Below are positions 26,233 to 35,218 of a DNA stretch of 64,000 nucleotides, piece by piece. The stretch spans positions 1 to 64,000 of the forward strand of contig JACKOH010000004.1 of NCBI GenBank assembly GCA_024234395.1, given 5' to 3'. The DNA comes from Pseudomonadales bacterium (GTDB lineage Bacteria; Pseudomonadota; Gammaproteobacteria; Pseudomonadales; Pseudohongiellaceae). How positions within the stretch are numbered: the stretch's first letter is position 1; each line of letters opens with the position of its first letter. Position numbers and translations under genes: made by a program. Below the pieces are notes generated by a model. That model saw only the letters and a program-made list of their open reading frames with translations. It did not search any database and was not told the origin of the DNA.

Positions 26233-27468
26233 TTGGATACGCAAAAGATCATCAAGCTGGATGCCAACGATAAACTGGCTGCGCGTCGCGGCCTGTTCAA
26301 TCTCCCTGAAGGCATTATCTACCTTAATGGCAACTCCCTCGGTCCGTTACCGTTCAGCGTACCGCAGCATCTGGAGACCGTGACGAACCGGGAGTGGGGA
26401 GAGGACCTGATCAGCAGCTGGAACAGGCATGGCTGGATCGATCTGCCGCAACGGGTCGGGGAAAAAATCGCCCCTTTGCTGGGGGCGGAAGGTGGCCAGG
26501 TGATCTGCTGCGATTCCATCTCTCTGAATCTTTTCAAGCTGCTGGCCGGCAGTCTGCAACTCCGTCCCGGCCGCACCCGCTTGTTGACACAAAGCGATAA
26601 TTTCCCCACCGATCTGTATGTGGCCCAGGGACTGCAGCAGTTACTTGGTGACTCGCGTTGTCAGCTCGAATCAGTCGAGGCTGATCAGCTTGCTGCTGTG
26701 CTGAGCGACGACGTCGCGGTAATGCTGCTGAGTCACGTCAACTTTCGTGACGGCGCCATGCACGATATGGCGGCACTCACCCGGATGGTACACCAACGAG
26801 GCGCACTGGTGATCTGGGATCTGGCCCACAGCGCCGGGGTCATGCCGCTGCAGCTGGATGCCTGGAACGTGGACTTTGCGGTCGGGTGCGGGTACAAATT
26901 TTTGAACGGCGGTCCCGGCGCCCCGGCTTTTGCTTATGTCAATCGCAGGCATCACGAAAAATTTACCCAGCCGCTGTGGGGATGGATGGGACACAAGGCG
27001 CCTTTTGAATTCGGGAATGACTTCATTGCGGCAGAAGGTGTCAATCAGTTCCTGACCGGCACTCCATCCATTCTGTCACTGGCGGCACTCGACGCAGCGC
27101 TGGATTGCTTTGTAGAGCTGGAACTCAACCAGTTACGGGAAAAATCCCTGGCACTCGGTGAATGCTTCCTGGAACTGATGGAGCAACAACCGGCACTGGC
27201 GGAGTTCGTGCTGGTTTCACCGAAAGAGGCCAGCCGGCGCGGCAGTCAGCTTTCCTTTGCCCATCCACAGGCCTATGCCATCTGCCGCGCCTGGGCGGAT
27301 GCCGGCGTGATTGCCGATTTCCGCAGCCCGGATCTGCTCAGAATCGGCTTTTCGCCATTGATAGTGCGCTTTGCAGAAATTGAGCAGGCCGTGCTGGCGC
27401 TGGCAGAGGTTGTACGTAACGGGACCTTCCGGGAAGCCAGGTATCAGCAACGCCTGAAGGTCACCTGA
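26233..27468 (+). CDS. kynU: kynureninase
   Basis: 411 residues of the usual length. PLP-dependent fold-type I enzyme that cleaves kynurenine (or 3-hydroxykynurenine) to anthranilate (or its hydroxy form) and alanine. Family signatures: IYLNGNSLGPLP, WNRHGWIDLP, SDNFPTDLYVAQGL, WDLAHSAGVMPLQL and the PLP-lysine segment GCGYKFLNGGPGAPAF, plus WWGH-type WGWMGH. The TTG at 26233 directly follows the hydrolase stop codon; the family N-terminus fits. No tryptophan dioxygenase is in the window, so the pathway here is incomplete. Confidence 0.93.
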   Translation: MDTQKIIKLDANDKLAARRGLFNLPEGIIYLNGNSLGPLPFSVPQHLETVTNREWGEDLISSWNRHGWIDLPQRVGEKIAPLLGAEGGQVICCDSISLNLFKLLAGSLQLRPGRTRLLTQSDNFPTDLYVAQGLQQLLGDSRCQLESVEADQLAAVLSDDVAVMLLSHVNFRDGAMHDMAALTRMVHQRGALVIWDLAHSAGVMPLQLDAWNVDFAVGCGYKFLNGGPGAPAFAYVNRRHHEKFTQPLWGWMGHKAPFEFGNDFIAAEGVNQFLTGTPSILSLAALDAALDCFVELELNQLREKSLALGECFLELMEQQPALAEFVLVSPKEASRRGSQLSFAHPQAYAICRAWADAGVIADFRSPDLLRIGFSPLIVRFAEIEQAVLALAEVVRNGTFREARYQQRLKVT

Positions 27469-27649
27469 AACCAGTTCGATGCCCCTGGATGTCGCAATTT
27501 CAGCGGGTTCAATGGCTATCGGGGTGGCCCCACACCCGCAAATTTTACAATCTGTAACAGCCCCCGGCCGCCGGTCGCAGTTTGATTGAATTGGCCTGCC
27601 CCCTGGTTTATGCTTGAGTGCCATTTTTTCAGCAAATGAGAGAAATAAC

Positions 27650-28714
27650 ATGACAAACAATAACATTCTGAAGTCGGCCTGCCTGGCCCTCTGCATGGTA
27701 CCCGCCCTGGCGTTTGCCCAGGCTGACATGGAGCCGGTCAACGACCTGCCCAATCCTTATATCACCCAATCAGGTTTTTTCAAGCTGCCCGCGGGTCGCG
27801 AGTGGGGCTCTTCCAGTACTGTGGAAATCGATCTTGACGGTGAGAGCGTCTGGGTAGCGGAGCGCTGCGCCGGCAATGCCAATGCCTGTATCGAGAACCC
27901 GGATGTCGACATGATCATGCTGTTTGACAAGGACGGGAATCTGGTACGCAGCTTCGGCGCCGGCTACATCACCTGGCCGCACGGTATCGAGGTCGATCCC
28001 TGGGGTAACGTCTGGGTTGCCGATGCCCGTGGTACCGACATGATGCGCGGTTACACCGGCGAGTCTTACGGTCACCAGGTACACAAATTCAGCCCCACCG
28101 GCATTCACCTGATGTCTATCGGTGTGAAAGGCGGCGGCAGCAACGGTGAATGCTGCTACACCCCTAACGACGTGCTGGTCGCACCGGATGGCTCTATTTT
28201 CATCGGCGAGGGTCACACCAGCGCCGAAGGCACTCCGAACGCAATGTATAAGTACGATCCTCAGGGCAACCTGATCAAGAAGTGGGGCACCTGGGGTTTA
28301 GAGCCGGGTAACTTCCGTCAGCCGCACAGCCTGGCCATGGATTCCCAGGGTCGTCTGTTTGTCGCTGACCGCGGCAACAACCGTGTCCAGATTTTCGACC
28401 AGGACGGTAACCTGCTGGATGTCTGGCATCAGTTCAGCCGTAACAGCGGCATCTACATTGATGACCATGACGTGCTGTACGCTGCCGATTCGGAGTCCGG
28501 TTCGGTCAACCCGGAACACGGTAACTGGCTGCGTGGCATTCGCGTAGGCAGTGCAATTACCGGTGAAGTGGAATTCTTCATTCCTGACCCGCAGCCTGAC
28601 TGTCGCGGTACCTGCACCGCCGAAGGCGTGGTGGCTGACAAGCACGGCAACATTTTCGGTGCCGAAGTTGGTCCGGTCGGTGGCATCAAGCGTTATGTCC
28701 GTACGGTGAAGTAA
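27650..28714 (+). CDS. secreted NHL-repeat six-bladed beta-propeller protein
   Basis: About 354 residues, signal peptide (cleavage near AFAQA). NHL-type repeats: WPHGIEVDPWGNVWVADARG, CYTPNDVLVAPDGSIFIGEG, RQPHSLAMDSQGRLFVADRG, and IFDQDGNLLDVW. The blade pattern is like that of peptidyl-alpha-hydroxyglycine lyases, but no lyase active site is claimed. Probably periplasmic. It is followed by a strong terminator, so it is a single-gene unit. Confidence 0.78.
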   Translation: MTNNNILKSACLALCMVPALAFAQADMEPVNDLPNPYITQSGFFKLPAGREWGSSSTVEIDLDGESVWVAERCAGNANACIENPDVDMIMLFDKDGNLVRSFGAGYITWPHGIEVDPWGNVWVADARGTDMMRGYTGESYGHQVHKFSPTGIHLMSIGVKGGGSNGECCYTPNDVLVAPDGSIFIGEGHTSAEGTPNAMYKYDPQGNLIKKWGTWGLEPGNFRQPHSLAMDSQGRLFVADRGNNRVQIFDQDGNLLDVWHQFSRNSGIYIDDHDVLYAADSESGSVNPEHGNWLRGIRVGSAITGEVEFFIPDPQPDCRGTCTAEGVVADKHGNIFGAEVGPVGGIKRYVRTVK

Positions 28715-28748
28715 GCGCGGTTGAATCCGGCTTAGCCTCCCAGTCAAG

Positions 28749-28780
28749 AAACCCGGTCACTTCAAGTGACCGGGTTTTTT
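28749..28780. terminator. bidirectional rho-independent terminator
   Basis: AACCCGGTCACTT and AAGTGACCGGGTT form a perfect long stem separated by a single base (in practice a short loop), followed by a T run on the plus strand and preceded by a run of A. It sits between two convergent genes and should stop transcription from the NHL gene and possibly from the Vps62-like gene. Confidence 0.88.
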
Positions 28781-28810
28781 ATTGGCTGGTGCCTGACCAG
28801 AAACACGCTG

Positions 28811-30778
28811 TTAGTTAACCTGAAAATAATGTCTGGAAGAGGAATCACTGCAGGTCGAGCTGTTACAGGCACTTACAGTCCACCAGTAACTATGACCGAG
28901 TAAAAGACCAGTTGCGACAAAACTTGTAGTTCCCTCAACCTCGATGTTGAACACTGACTTGTTCAGGGTGAAGTCACGCAGACTCAACTTGTAATAATCA
29001 GCGCCTTCCACGGCGTCCCACTTCAGTGCGGTAGTAAGGTTGGCAATGACGGGTATAGGCGGAACCGAGCTTCCCGGACCCACTACTACAGGGGTATCGA
29101 GCGGATCGGAAACAAACACTTCAATCTCGTCCGTGTACAGACCGGGTGTTTTATCAATACCCCCGTAGCCCGCTATCTTGAGGAAATACGACCCGGGGGG
29201 CAGCTCGGTTTCAATACTGGTAATATTACCGAGATCCAGTGACCCCGTGTACTGACCGGACTCCAGACCATATCGAGCGATGTAACCGGATGCGCCAAAC
29301 ACGGTGCCCCAGCTGATAGTCACTTTTTCATCTTCAACCAGGACATTGGCGTCAACCGGAGCAGAGAGCGGTGAACTGTTGGGACCAACGGTCACTGCAA
29401 TCTCCTGAGAAATCTCGCTTTGGCTGAACTGATTGAATGCTACAAGCGCCAGGTAGTAGGTGTCGTTTTCAAGGTAAGTACTGAAAGTAGTCGAGCCGGC
29501 ACTATCGAATTCGGAGGTATAGACTCCAGGGCTGACTCCGAGCAATACCCGGTAGCCGCTGGCATTGGATACCGAATTCCAGCCAATATAGAGTTGATTG
29601 CCGGATACAGCTCGCTGAATACCATCCGGTGGCATGATATTGAACGAGGCGTCCTGGCAGTCATCGGGAGACTCCCAGGGCACATTCAACCCGTAACCGG
29701 AAGCCCAGTACCAGGGGTCATAAATAACCGCCCCGTAGTCACGACGCTTACATTCGTTAAACGGGTCATAGGGCCGGTTCATTGAACGAAACCAGTCGCC
29801 ACCGGACGCGGCATCGGTTCTGAACCGGGGTCCATTGGGAGCAGGGTCTTCATCCTCCGGAATATCCACACCGTCGTTACCCCAGCGCCCTTCAAACCAG
29901 ATCCAGCTGTATGGGTCTTGTTCCAATGCACCCAGATCGATGAGTACATAGTCCCCATTCAAATAATCCAGGGTACCGCCATCGCCCCAGTGCAAATCCT
30001 TGACGCCCGAATAGTTGGTTTCTCCAGCATAGGCATAAGATCCGTGCCCACCGTTGGAGACGAAAACAGAAAAGTGATCAGCTGAACGCGTCTCCTCAAA
30101 AAGTTCATTGGTCCAGGTATACCTGTTTGCCTCGTTGTAGGCAGAAAAGACAATTTCTCTGGGATTCGTATCGGCATCCAGAAATACGGTGACACTTTCC
30201 CAGTCACCGGGGTGATTCAGAAACCAGTCGTTGTAAAAGTAAAAGAACCAGTACTGAATAGCGATTGGAAACAGATTCTGGGAGCCAGTGTCCCGAAAGA
30301 CCCGAAAATAAACGGCAGGCGTGCCGGCACGTTCTTTAAAGGCGAGTTTTTCGTCCCGTTGGCCACTTTCCCATAGTGGAGAAAACAACAGACTATTACT
30401 CGCCGACCTTACGCCAGGAATACCCAGCAAATTGACATAGCCCTGGAAGTCCAGCGGATAGTCACCCGGTGGAATATTATCCTGCCCCACAGTCACGGTC
30501 GATTTAAGCCTCAGGTCGACGGTCGCCTGCGGATTCGACGAGAGTAGATTGTCTACGCGCATCGGGTGATAATCACTGAAGCCGTATTCGCTATCCAGGA
30601 GATCGACCGCAAATCCGTCGGAGTTCGGCGCCGACAGGTAAATCATTGGTGCGAAGCGCGAGGCCAGACCGAAGTCCGAGACTGGGGCTTGGGCAAGGGC
30701 AGTGCTGGAAGTTAACAGGCAGAGGGCTAGTACGCCAAAAAGTTCTGCTTTGAGGTTTGAGTGGGTAGTTTTCATCAT
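28811..30778 (-). CDS. secreted Vps62-like protein with fibronectin-type domains
   Basis: 655 residues with a signal peptide (cleavage near ALAQA). The N-terminal 360 residues resemble the Vps62/DUF946 family known mainly from plants and fungi: LASRFAPMIYLS, then IQYWFFYFYNDWFLNHPGDWE and VSNGGHGSYAYAGET, and a late DPWYWASGYGLNVPWESP. Three or so fibronectin type III-like repeats follow (GNQLYIGWNSVSNASGYRV, DEKVTISWGTVFGASGYIA, TTALKWDAVEGADYYKL). Probably extracellular or outer-membrane associated; activity unknown. Single gene. Confidence 0.75.
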   Translation of the reverse strand: MMKTTHSNLKAELFGVLALCLLTSSTALAQAPVSDFGLASRFAPMIYLSAPNSDGFAVDLLDSEYGFSDYHPMRVDNLLSSNPQATVDLRLKSTVTVGQDNIPPGDYPLDFQGYVNLLGIPGVRSASNSLLFSPLWESGQRDEKLAFKERAGTPAVYFRVFRDTGSQNLFPIAIQYWFFYFYNDWFLNHPGDWESVTVFLDADTNPREIVFSAYNEANRYTWTNELFEETRSADHFSVFVSNGGHGSYAYAGETNYSGVKDLHWGDGGTLDYLNGDYVLIDLGALEQDPYSWIWFEGRWGNDGVDIPEDEDPAPNGPRFRTDAASGGDWFRSMNRPYDPFNECKRRDYGAVIYDPWYWASGYGLNVPWESPDDCQDASFNIMPPDGIQRAVSGNQLYIGWNSVSNASGYRVLLGVSPGVYTSEFDSAGSTTFSTYLENDTYYLALVAFNQFSQSEISQEIAVTVGPNSSPLSAPVDANVLVEDEKVTISWGTVFGASGYIARYGLESGQYTGSLDLGNITSIETELPPGSYFLKIAGYGGIDKTPGLYTDEIEVFVSDPLDTPVVVGPGSSVPPIPVIANLTTALKWDAVEGADYYKLSLRDFTLNKSVFNIEVEGTTSFVATGLLLGHSYWWTVSACNSSTCSDSSSRHYFQVN

Positions 30779-31529
30779 GGGTACTTTGAGGATTTAGAGT
30801 TCCTATCACAATAATTGAAGGAGCAAAGACACTCAACTCCGTATTGGAAAGGTTTGAACCAGTTCAATGTCCAGGAATGTAGAAGGTTTTCGCACTTTTC
30901 GACCTGCATGGCAACGGTTTCACACCTGGTCCGGAGACTCAGGCTCGTGACATGTCACCGCTTTTCCGTCGTGCCGTGTCAGAGGCATCGAAAATGTTCC
31001 CGGTACAGAGATTGGATTGCCTGGCTCAGCCAGTCCAGAGTGCCTTCTGCGCCTGATCGAGCCTGCATCACTCGATGCTGGGTCAGAATCCGGTTGAGGG
31101 TGATACCACAGAAATCATCGGGATAGCAATCACAAATCTGCTGGGCCTCTTCCGGGGCGTCACTGGCAACTTAGGTCCTTGTCAGCGGTTCGCTCAGGCC
31201 GTGATTGTCGTTGGGATTGATCAATGGGGTCAGAGTAAAAAATACAGGGTCTCATGAGCCTCATTGGTGCGGTTGCAATCCCGGCAGCCATAATTTATAC
31301 AGGCTGATTTGCAGATTGTTCAGAGGCAGGCACCTCTTACCCACATACCGGCCGGGTAGTCGTTTCAAGCCTGAACCCCCAGTGCCAGATTCTTATCTAT
31401 TTCGCCTGAAACCCGTTTGCGTCGCCAATGTGTTGGTAGAAGTGAATTTTCAGTTCGAGGTCATGTGCCACATGGAGACAGCCTGGAAAGTGTCAAGCAG
31501 GAAAGATTGATATTCTGAAGATTCGGTTA
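30779..31529. other. long intergenic region with possible gene remnant
   Basis: About 750 bases. On the minus strand, 30979-31170 reads as an open stretch of some 60 codons with protein-like composition (for example CDCYPDDFCGITLNRILTQ) and a TGA at 30979, but it has no start codon and a stop lies just upstream, so it is at most a decayed gene. At about 31221, GGGGTCAGAGTAAAA resembles leader sequence often seen before REP-associated transposase genes, but no transposase is present. Confidence 0.4.
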
Positions 31530-32717
31530 TCAGAAGCCTGCTTGCCGGAATGCGTCCTTGATACGCTTCATTACGTGTTCGTTCGTACTCCTCTGATTAA
31601 TGTCGAATTGCGCCGGCGTGCGCTTTAATTCAGTTAATTTCTCCCAACTGGATTCGTACTCTGATTGATGCCTGGAGGCAAGCACGCCTCGCTGCAGTTT
31701 CACAATTCGGAGGGAGGCGAATAACTGTTCCTGGTGTGTCCAGATAAGGAGTTGTGGAATGCCCGCGACCAGAGACTGGGCTGCAGTGCTATGGTTGCCA
31801 TGGTTTATTACATAGTCTGCCTGTTGAAATGCGATGCTCAGATTTACGGGTTTATCAACGAAACAGACTTTGTCTTGAAAACGCGCGATCAGTTCAGATG
31901 GCAACGATCGCGCATAAAGCAACACGCGAGCGTGTCGCTTTATCAGCATATTGAGGATATCCGGCAGTTTAGGGAAATAACCAAGATAGGCAAACACTTT
32001 GGGGCCTGAGCCATCAGGCCAGACCGGCTCCAAGCCCTGATTGGAAAACTCGATTCCAAGATACTGTCCATCGGTTCGAATTCCAAAGTGATCCAACTCG
32101 GGCAATGTCAGCAGCAGTTGTTGGTCACATTGCTGGTAAATTTCCTTTACTGACTTAATTGGAGTGCGCCCCAGATCCTGCTGCAGCCGATTGATACATG
32201 CCAGCAGAGACTTCTCGGACTCCAGCAGTCTGCGATAATGCTGTTCCGTTTTCGCAACACGCGGGAAGACACCGAGGAATATCCCGTCTGTGCGTGGAAC
32301 CATAAATCCGGAACCAACCGCCCACTTTTGCCATTCCCTGTGCAGACTGGCAACAAGTGCCGAGGGTGCATGCTCGTAGATCACCAAATCCGGTGCCACG
32401 GTATCAAATATAGATTGCCAGGCAAGATAAAGGCCGGTGAGCTCGTGGTGATCGGCAAAAACCTGTCTCTGGATCAGTTGTGTAAAACTGATTGTGGGAG
32501 ATTGGGAAGGAATGCGTGAATGCCGAATCAACGGTGCCTGAAACAACTGAATCGACGTGGGATCCAACACGGTCGCCACGTTCTGAAGCTCCCGAACCGC
32601 AAGACTGACTGTGTGCCCTTTCGCGACAGCATGGTCAATAAACAACTTGAGATTGGCCAGGTGCCCAAGGTTGCTGCCCATTTCCCAAACACATAATATT
32701 CGTGCCAATTTATTCAA
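31530..32717 (-). CDS. glycosyltransferase, MGT/GT1-like
   Basis: 395 residues, GT-B fold of the macrolide/UDP-glucuronosyltransferase-like group. The N-terminus has a Rossmann opening WEMGSNLGHLANLKLFIDHA. The C-terminal donor site is YVINHGNHSTAAQSLVAGIPQL, with GxP and a following HQEQLF. These enzymes use UDP- or TDP-sugars to glycosylate small molecules. It looks more A+T rich than the surrounding genes and is on the same strand as a GT32-like gene 115 bases upstream, so they may form an operon. Acceptor unknown. Confidence 0.78.
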   Translation of the reverse strand: MNKLARILCVWEMGSNLGHLANLKLFIDHAVAKGHTVSLAVRELQNVATVLDPTSIQLFQAPLIRHSRIPSQSPTISFTQLIQRQVFADHHELTGLYLAWQSIFDTVAPDLVIYEHAPSALVASLHREWQKWAVGSGFMVPRTDGIFLGVFPRVAKTEQHYRRLLESEKSLLACINRLQQDLGRTPIKSVKEIYQQCDQQLLLTLPELDHFGIRTDGQYLGIEFSNQGLEPVWPDGSGPKVFAYLGYFPKLPDILNMLIKRHARVLLYARSLPSELIARFQDKVCFVDKPVNLSIAFQQADYVINHGNHSTAAQSLVAGIPQLLIWTHQEQLFASLRIVKLQRGVLASRHQSEYESSWEKLTELKRTPAQFDINQRSTNEHVMKRIKDAFRQAGF

Positions 32718-32831
32718 CCTTTCCTGAACACATTGAGTTGGATGCTGGCCTGTTGGAATATCTGGAAATCAAATGGAGGGATCAGTGTGGTTCGCTGTCT
32801 TCTGTTTCAATTGGCCAGGACCATTAGCATG

Positions 32832-33569
32832 TTACGAATATATGTTGCGTTCTTTCCACAACTCAACATAGCTGTTGCTGCCCGGGATTCCTATATCTGC
32901 GACATTCCCAACTACAGCGTGGGTTGGTTTTCGCAGCCCGACAAGGCCTAATGGCGGGAGAGCGAATCCGCGTCTATATCTTTTATCTTTCACATCAACA
33001 ACTTGTCCTATTTTGATATTCTTGTTCACGTTGTGAATGGCCACAGCTCGCCCGAATACTGTCATAGTGGGACAAAGAGGGTTTGTTCCGTAATATCTGT
33101 TTTCATAGTTTCTGATAACTTCTTTTATGGCAGTGAGAAAAACCGGGCTGCCAGGCGCCGCATAAAGAAACGCAAGCGAACAGTTCCATGGAGCATCCCA
33201 GAGGCCTGTTGATCGGAATAATACGAAATCCAGTTTATTCTTATCTGTGAACACCGATTCGGGACTTACCAGCATCCTCACACCTGCATCGATGTACCAG
33301 CCCCCCACAACGTAAAGCAGGCAGTACTTGAACAGGTCTCCCTTGTAGGCAAAGGGCCTTAGGCCTTGGAACGCATTCCGAACAGCGCTATTAAAGTGCT
33401 TGGCGACAAAATTTTCGGCTTCGGTCAGGTTCCAGCACCTGTATTCACAGGAAGGGAATGCCGCTCTGACTGAAGCCGTGGCAACTTTGGCATATCCAGT
33501 CACCGGCGCCTGAGGTAGATCACCGAATACAACCTGGTGAACCTTTCGAATCATGTCCATCGATTCCAT
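32832..33569 (-). CDS. GT32-like (DXD sugar-binding) glycosyltransferase
   Basis: 245 residues. The motif GLRPFAYKGDLFKYCLLYVVGGWYIDAGV matches the Gly_transf_sug family region R.sDl.RY..LY..GG.Y.D.D. The second aspartate of the expected DXD is replaced (DAG), which could weaken or abolish metal-dependent activity. The protein starts directly with the transferase domain (KVHQVVFGDLP). Next gene in the same direction is the MGT-like glycosyltransferase. Possibly a small glycan-decorating island acquired from outside. Confidence 0.7.
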   Translation of the reverse strand: MESMDMIRKVHQVVFGDLPQAPVTGYAKVATASVRAAFPSCEYRCWNLTEAENFVAKHFNSAVRNAFQGLRPFAYKGDLFKYCLLYVVGGWYIDAGVRMLVSPESVFTDKNKLDFVLFRSTGLWDAPWNCSLAFLYAAPGSPVFLTAIKEVIRNYENRYYGTNPLCPTMTVFGRAVAIHNVNKNIKIGQVVDVKDKRYRRGFALPPLGLVGLRKPTHAVVGNVADIGIPGSNSYVELWKERNIYS

Positions 33570-33746
33570 TGTTGGGTGTTTTTCGGATCAATCAGTACAA
33601 CGATTCCGTACTCTCGGGCAATCTATTGCAATCATGAAAGCTAGCTTACCACGCCGTAATTCCCCGCCGGTAAAAAACTGGAACGAGGACTCTAACAAAC
33701 TGTATTATAACGTCTCTGAATTGTAGGGAGTGGGTAAATAACAATA

Positions 33747-34484
33747 ATGGTATCGAAAATAGATATGCCGGATCCGAATATTGTAGCAACAGCAAAAGAT
33801 TCCGGTGTTGCAGTACTCCCAGGTGTTTTTTCTCAGTCTGATATAGACAGTGCCCGCAAATTAATTCTCAGTAACCTGCACTTGATGAAAAATACACGGC
33901 CAAATCCCTGCTCGCGACATCTGGCGGGATTTCATCGCTACCCTGAGCTTGAGCCGCTGCATTGTATGCTGACGGGCCATAAGTATATCCAGTCCTATCT
34001 TACCCGGCTGTGTGGTGATCAGGTGCGCACCATCGGTCTAAGTGACATTACGGTCAATCGTTCACAACAGTGGCATAAAGATCTTCTAAGGGGGAAATTT
34101 CGTCATTTACTTGGAGAGCATTCGAAAAGCTCAAGGTCTCATGGGTTGCTGTACAAGGTAATTGTTTATTTACAGGATTCCAATTCGCTGCTGTTTATCC
34201 CTGGCTCACATAAACAAGACATAGCCCTGGACAGCGACGAGCGGGCTATCCCTAAAGACATTTCCCAGGTGAGAGGGATCAGCACGCGAGCCGGAGATGT
34301 TGTGCTTATTGATATATGTACTACCCACCGAGGATCAGAAGAAGAAGCATTCATGTCAGATGAAAAAGCGGCAAACCCGTCCATACTCATCTCCACCGTT
34401 TTCGGTGCCGTAGATAATGAGTTTACCAATATTATGGAAGCGGGTAACGCGATTCGACTGAGTGAATGGATGCACATCAGTTAA
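33747..34484 (+). CDS. phytanoyl-CoA dioxygenase (PhyH)-like oxygenase
   Basis: 245 residues. Iron(II)/2-oxoglutarate-dependent fold: the HxD pair lies in QQWHKDLLRG, and the distal histidine in CTTHRGSEEEA, with FIPGSHKQDI between them typical of PhyH proteins. Probably hydroxylates a small molecule or lipid. GGGAGTGGG is upstream of the ATG. Divergent from the GT32-like gene; together with the two glycosyltransferases it forms a more A+T-rich patch. Substrate unknown. Confidence 0.75.
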   Translation: MVSKIDMPDPNIVATAKDSGVAVLPGVFSQSDIDSARKLILSNLHLMKNTRPNPCSRHLAGFHRYPELEPLHCMLTGHKYIQSYLTRLCGDQVRTIGLSDITVNRSQQWHKDLLRGKFRHLLGEHSKSSRSHGLLYKVIVYLQDSNSLLFIPGSHKQDIALDSDERAIPKDISQVRGISTRAGDVVLIDICTTHRGSEEEAFMSDEKAANPSILISTVFGAVDNEFTNIMEAGNAIRLSEWMHIS

Positions 34485-34540
34485 AGTGCGGTAGGCCAGT
34501 CTGCTCTGTTTCTTTCGCAGGTTATAAGTTTCAGTACACA

Positions 34541-34999
34541 ATGCTTAGCGTCTCTACACTTAGATCCAATTTCTCGCTGAGGCCCTGGTGGATGAGCGTG
34601 GTGATGCTGTTCTGCGCTTACATGGCCTTCCTCTACGTCCCCTGGGATTTTCTCTCCAAGCCGGTTACCCAGGCACAGGAAGTCTGGTTCGGAATCCTGC
34701 TAAGCGGGTGGACAGCGAAGGCGACCGAGCCTTTACATTTTCTCATCTATCTGACCGGTGCCCTGGGATTCTGGCGAATGCGGAGCTGGATGCATCCGTG
34801 GGCTGCCCTGTATGCCCTGCAGGTGGCAGTCGGCATGCTGGTATGGAACCTGGTGGATGAACGGGGCGGTGGATTACCCGTAGCACTCGTAAGTGCCGTA
34901 CCATTCCTGATCCTCTCTGTCCTGTTGTGGCGGGCCAGAACCGGATTTTCTGCCCAGCAGCCTGTCGAAAAAAACTCAGCTGGCACAATGCGGCGTTAA
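34541..34999 (+). CDS. four-span membrane protein
   Basis: 152 residues from ATG 34541 (an upstream in-frame start at 34466 overlaps the PhyH-like gene and adds a non-hydrophobic tail, so was not used). Hydrophobic spans near residues 18-36, 64-84, 90-110 and 118-136; the loop after the first span contains FLYVPWDFLSKPV. No known family motif. It may be co-transcribed with the PhyH-like gene. Function unknown. Confidence 0.6.
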   Translation: MLSVSTLRSNFSLRPWWMSVVMLFCAYMAFLYVPWDFLSKPVTQAQEVWFGILLSGWTAKATEPLHFLIYLTGALGFWRMRSWMHPWAALYALQVAVGMLVWNLVDERGGGLPVALVSAVPFLILSVLLWRARTGFSAQQPVEKNSAGTMRR

Positions 35000-35218
35000 A
35001 ATCTGGCTCAACTGCTCATTTAGGGCGGTTAAACTGCGCTTTCTCGCCAGCTGTTGCCGTGTTCTGCGCTCACCTGAGAGTTATTCAACAGGCTGCTGGT
35101 GGGCCTGGCCTGACAATTGGACAAAGTCCCCGATTCTGGATAACGTGTAACCATCGAAAAACGGACACCTCAGTCTGATATACAAAGTTGCAAATCTCCA
35201 CTTCGGGAGTTCCGCCTC

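Noticed and set aside
30979..31170. Protein-like open stretch on the minus strand
   Set aside because: No start codon, bounded by stops; kept only as a possible remnant in the gap description.
31221..31240. Leader-like GGGGTCAGAGTAAAA sequence suggesting a REP-associated transposase
   Set aside because: No Y1 transposase reading frame was found nearby.
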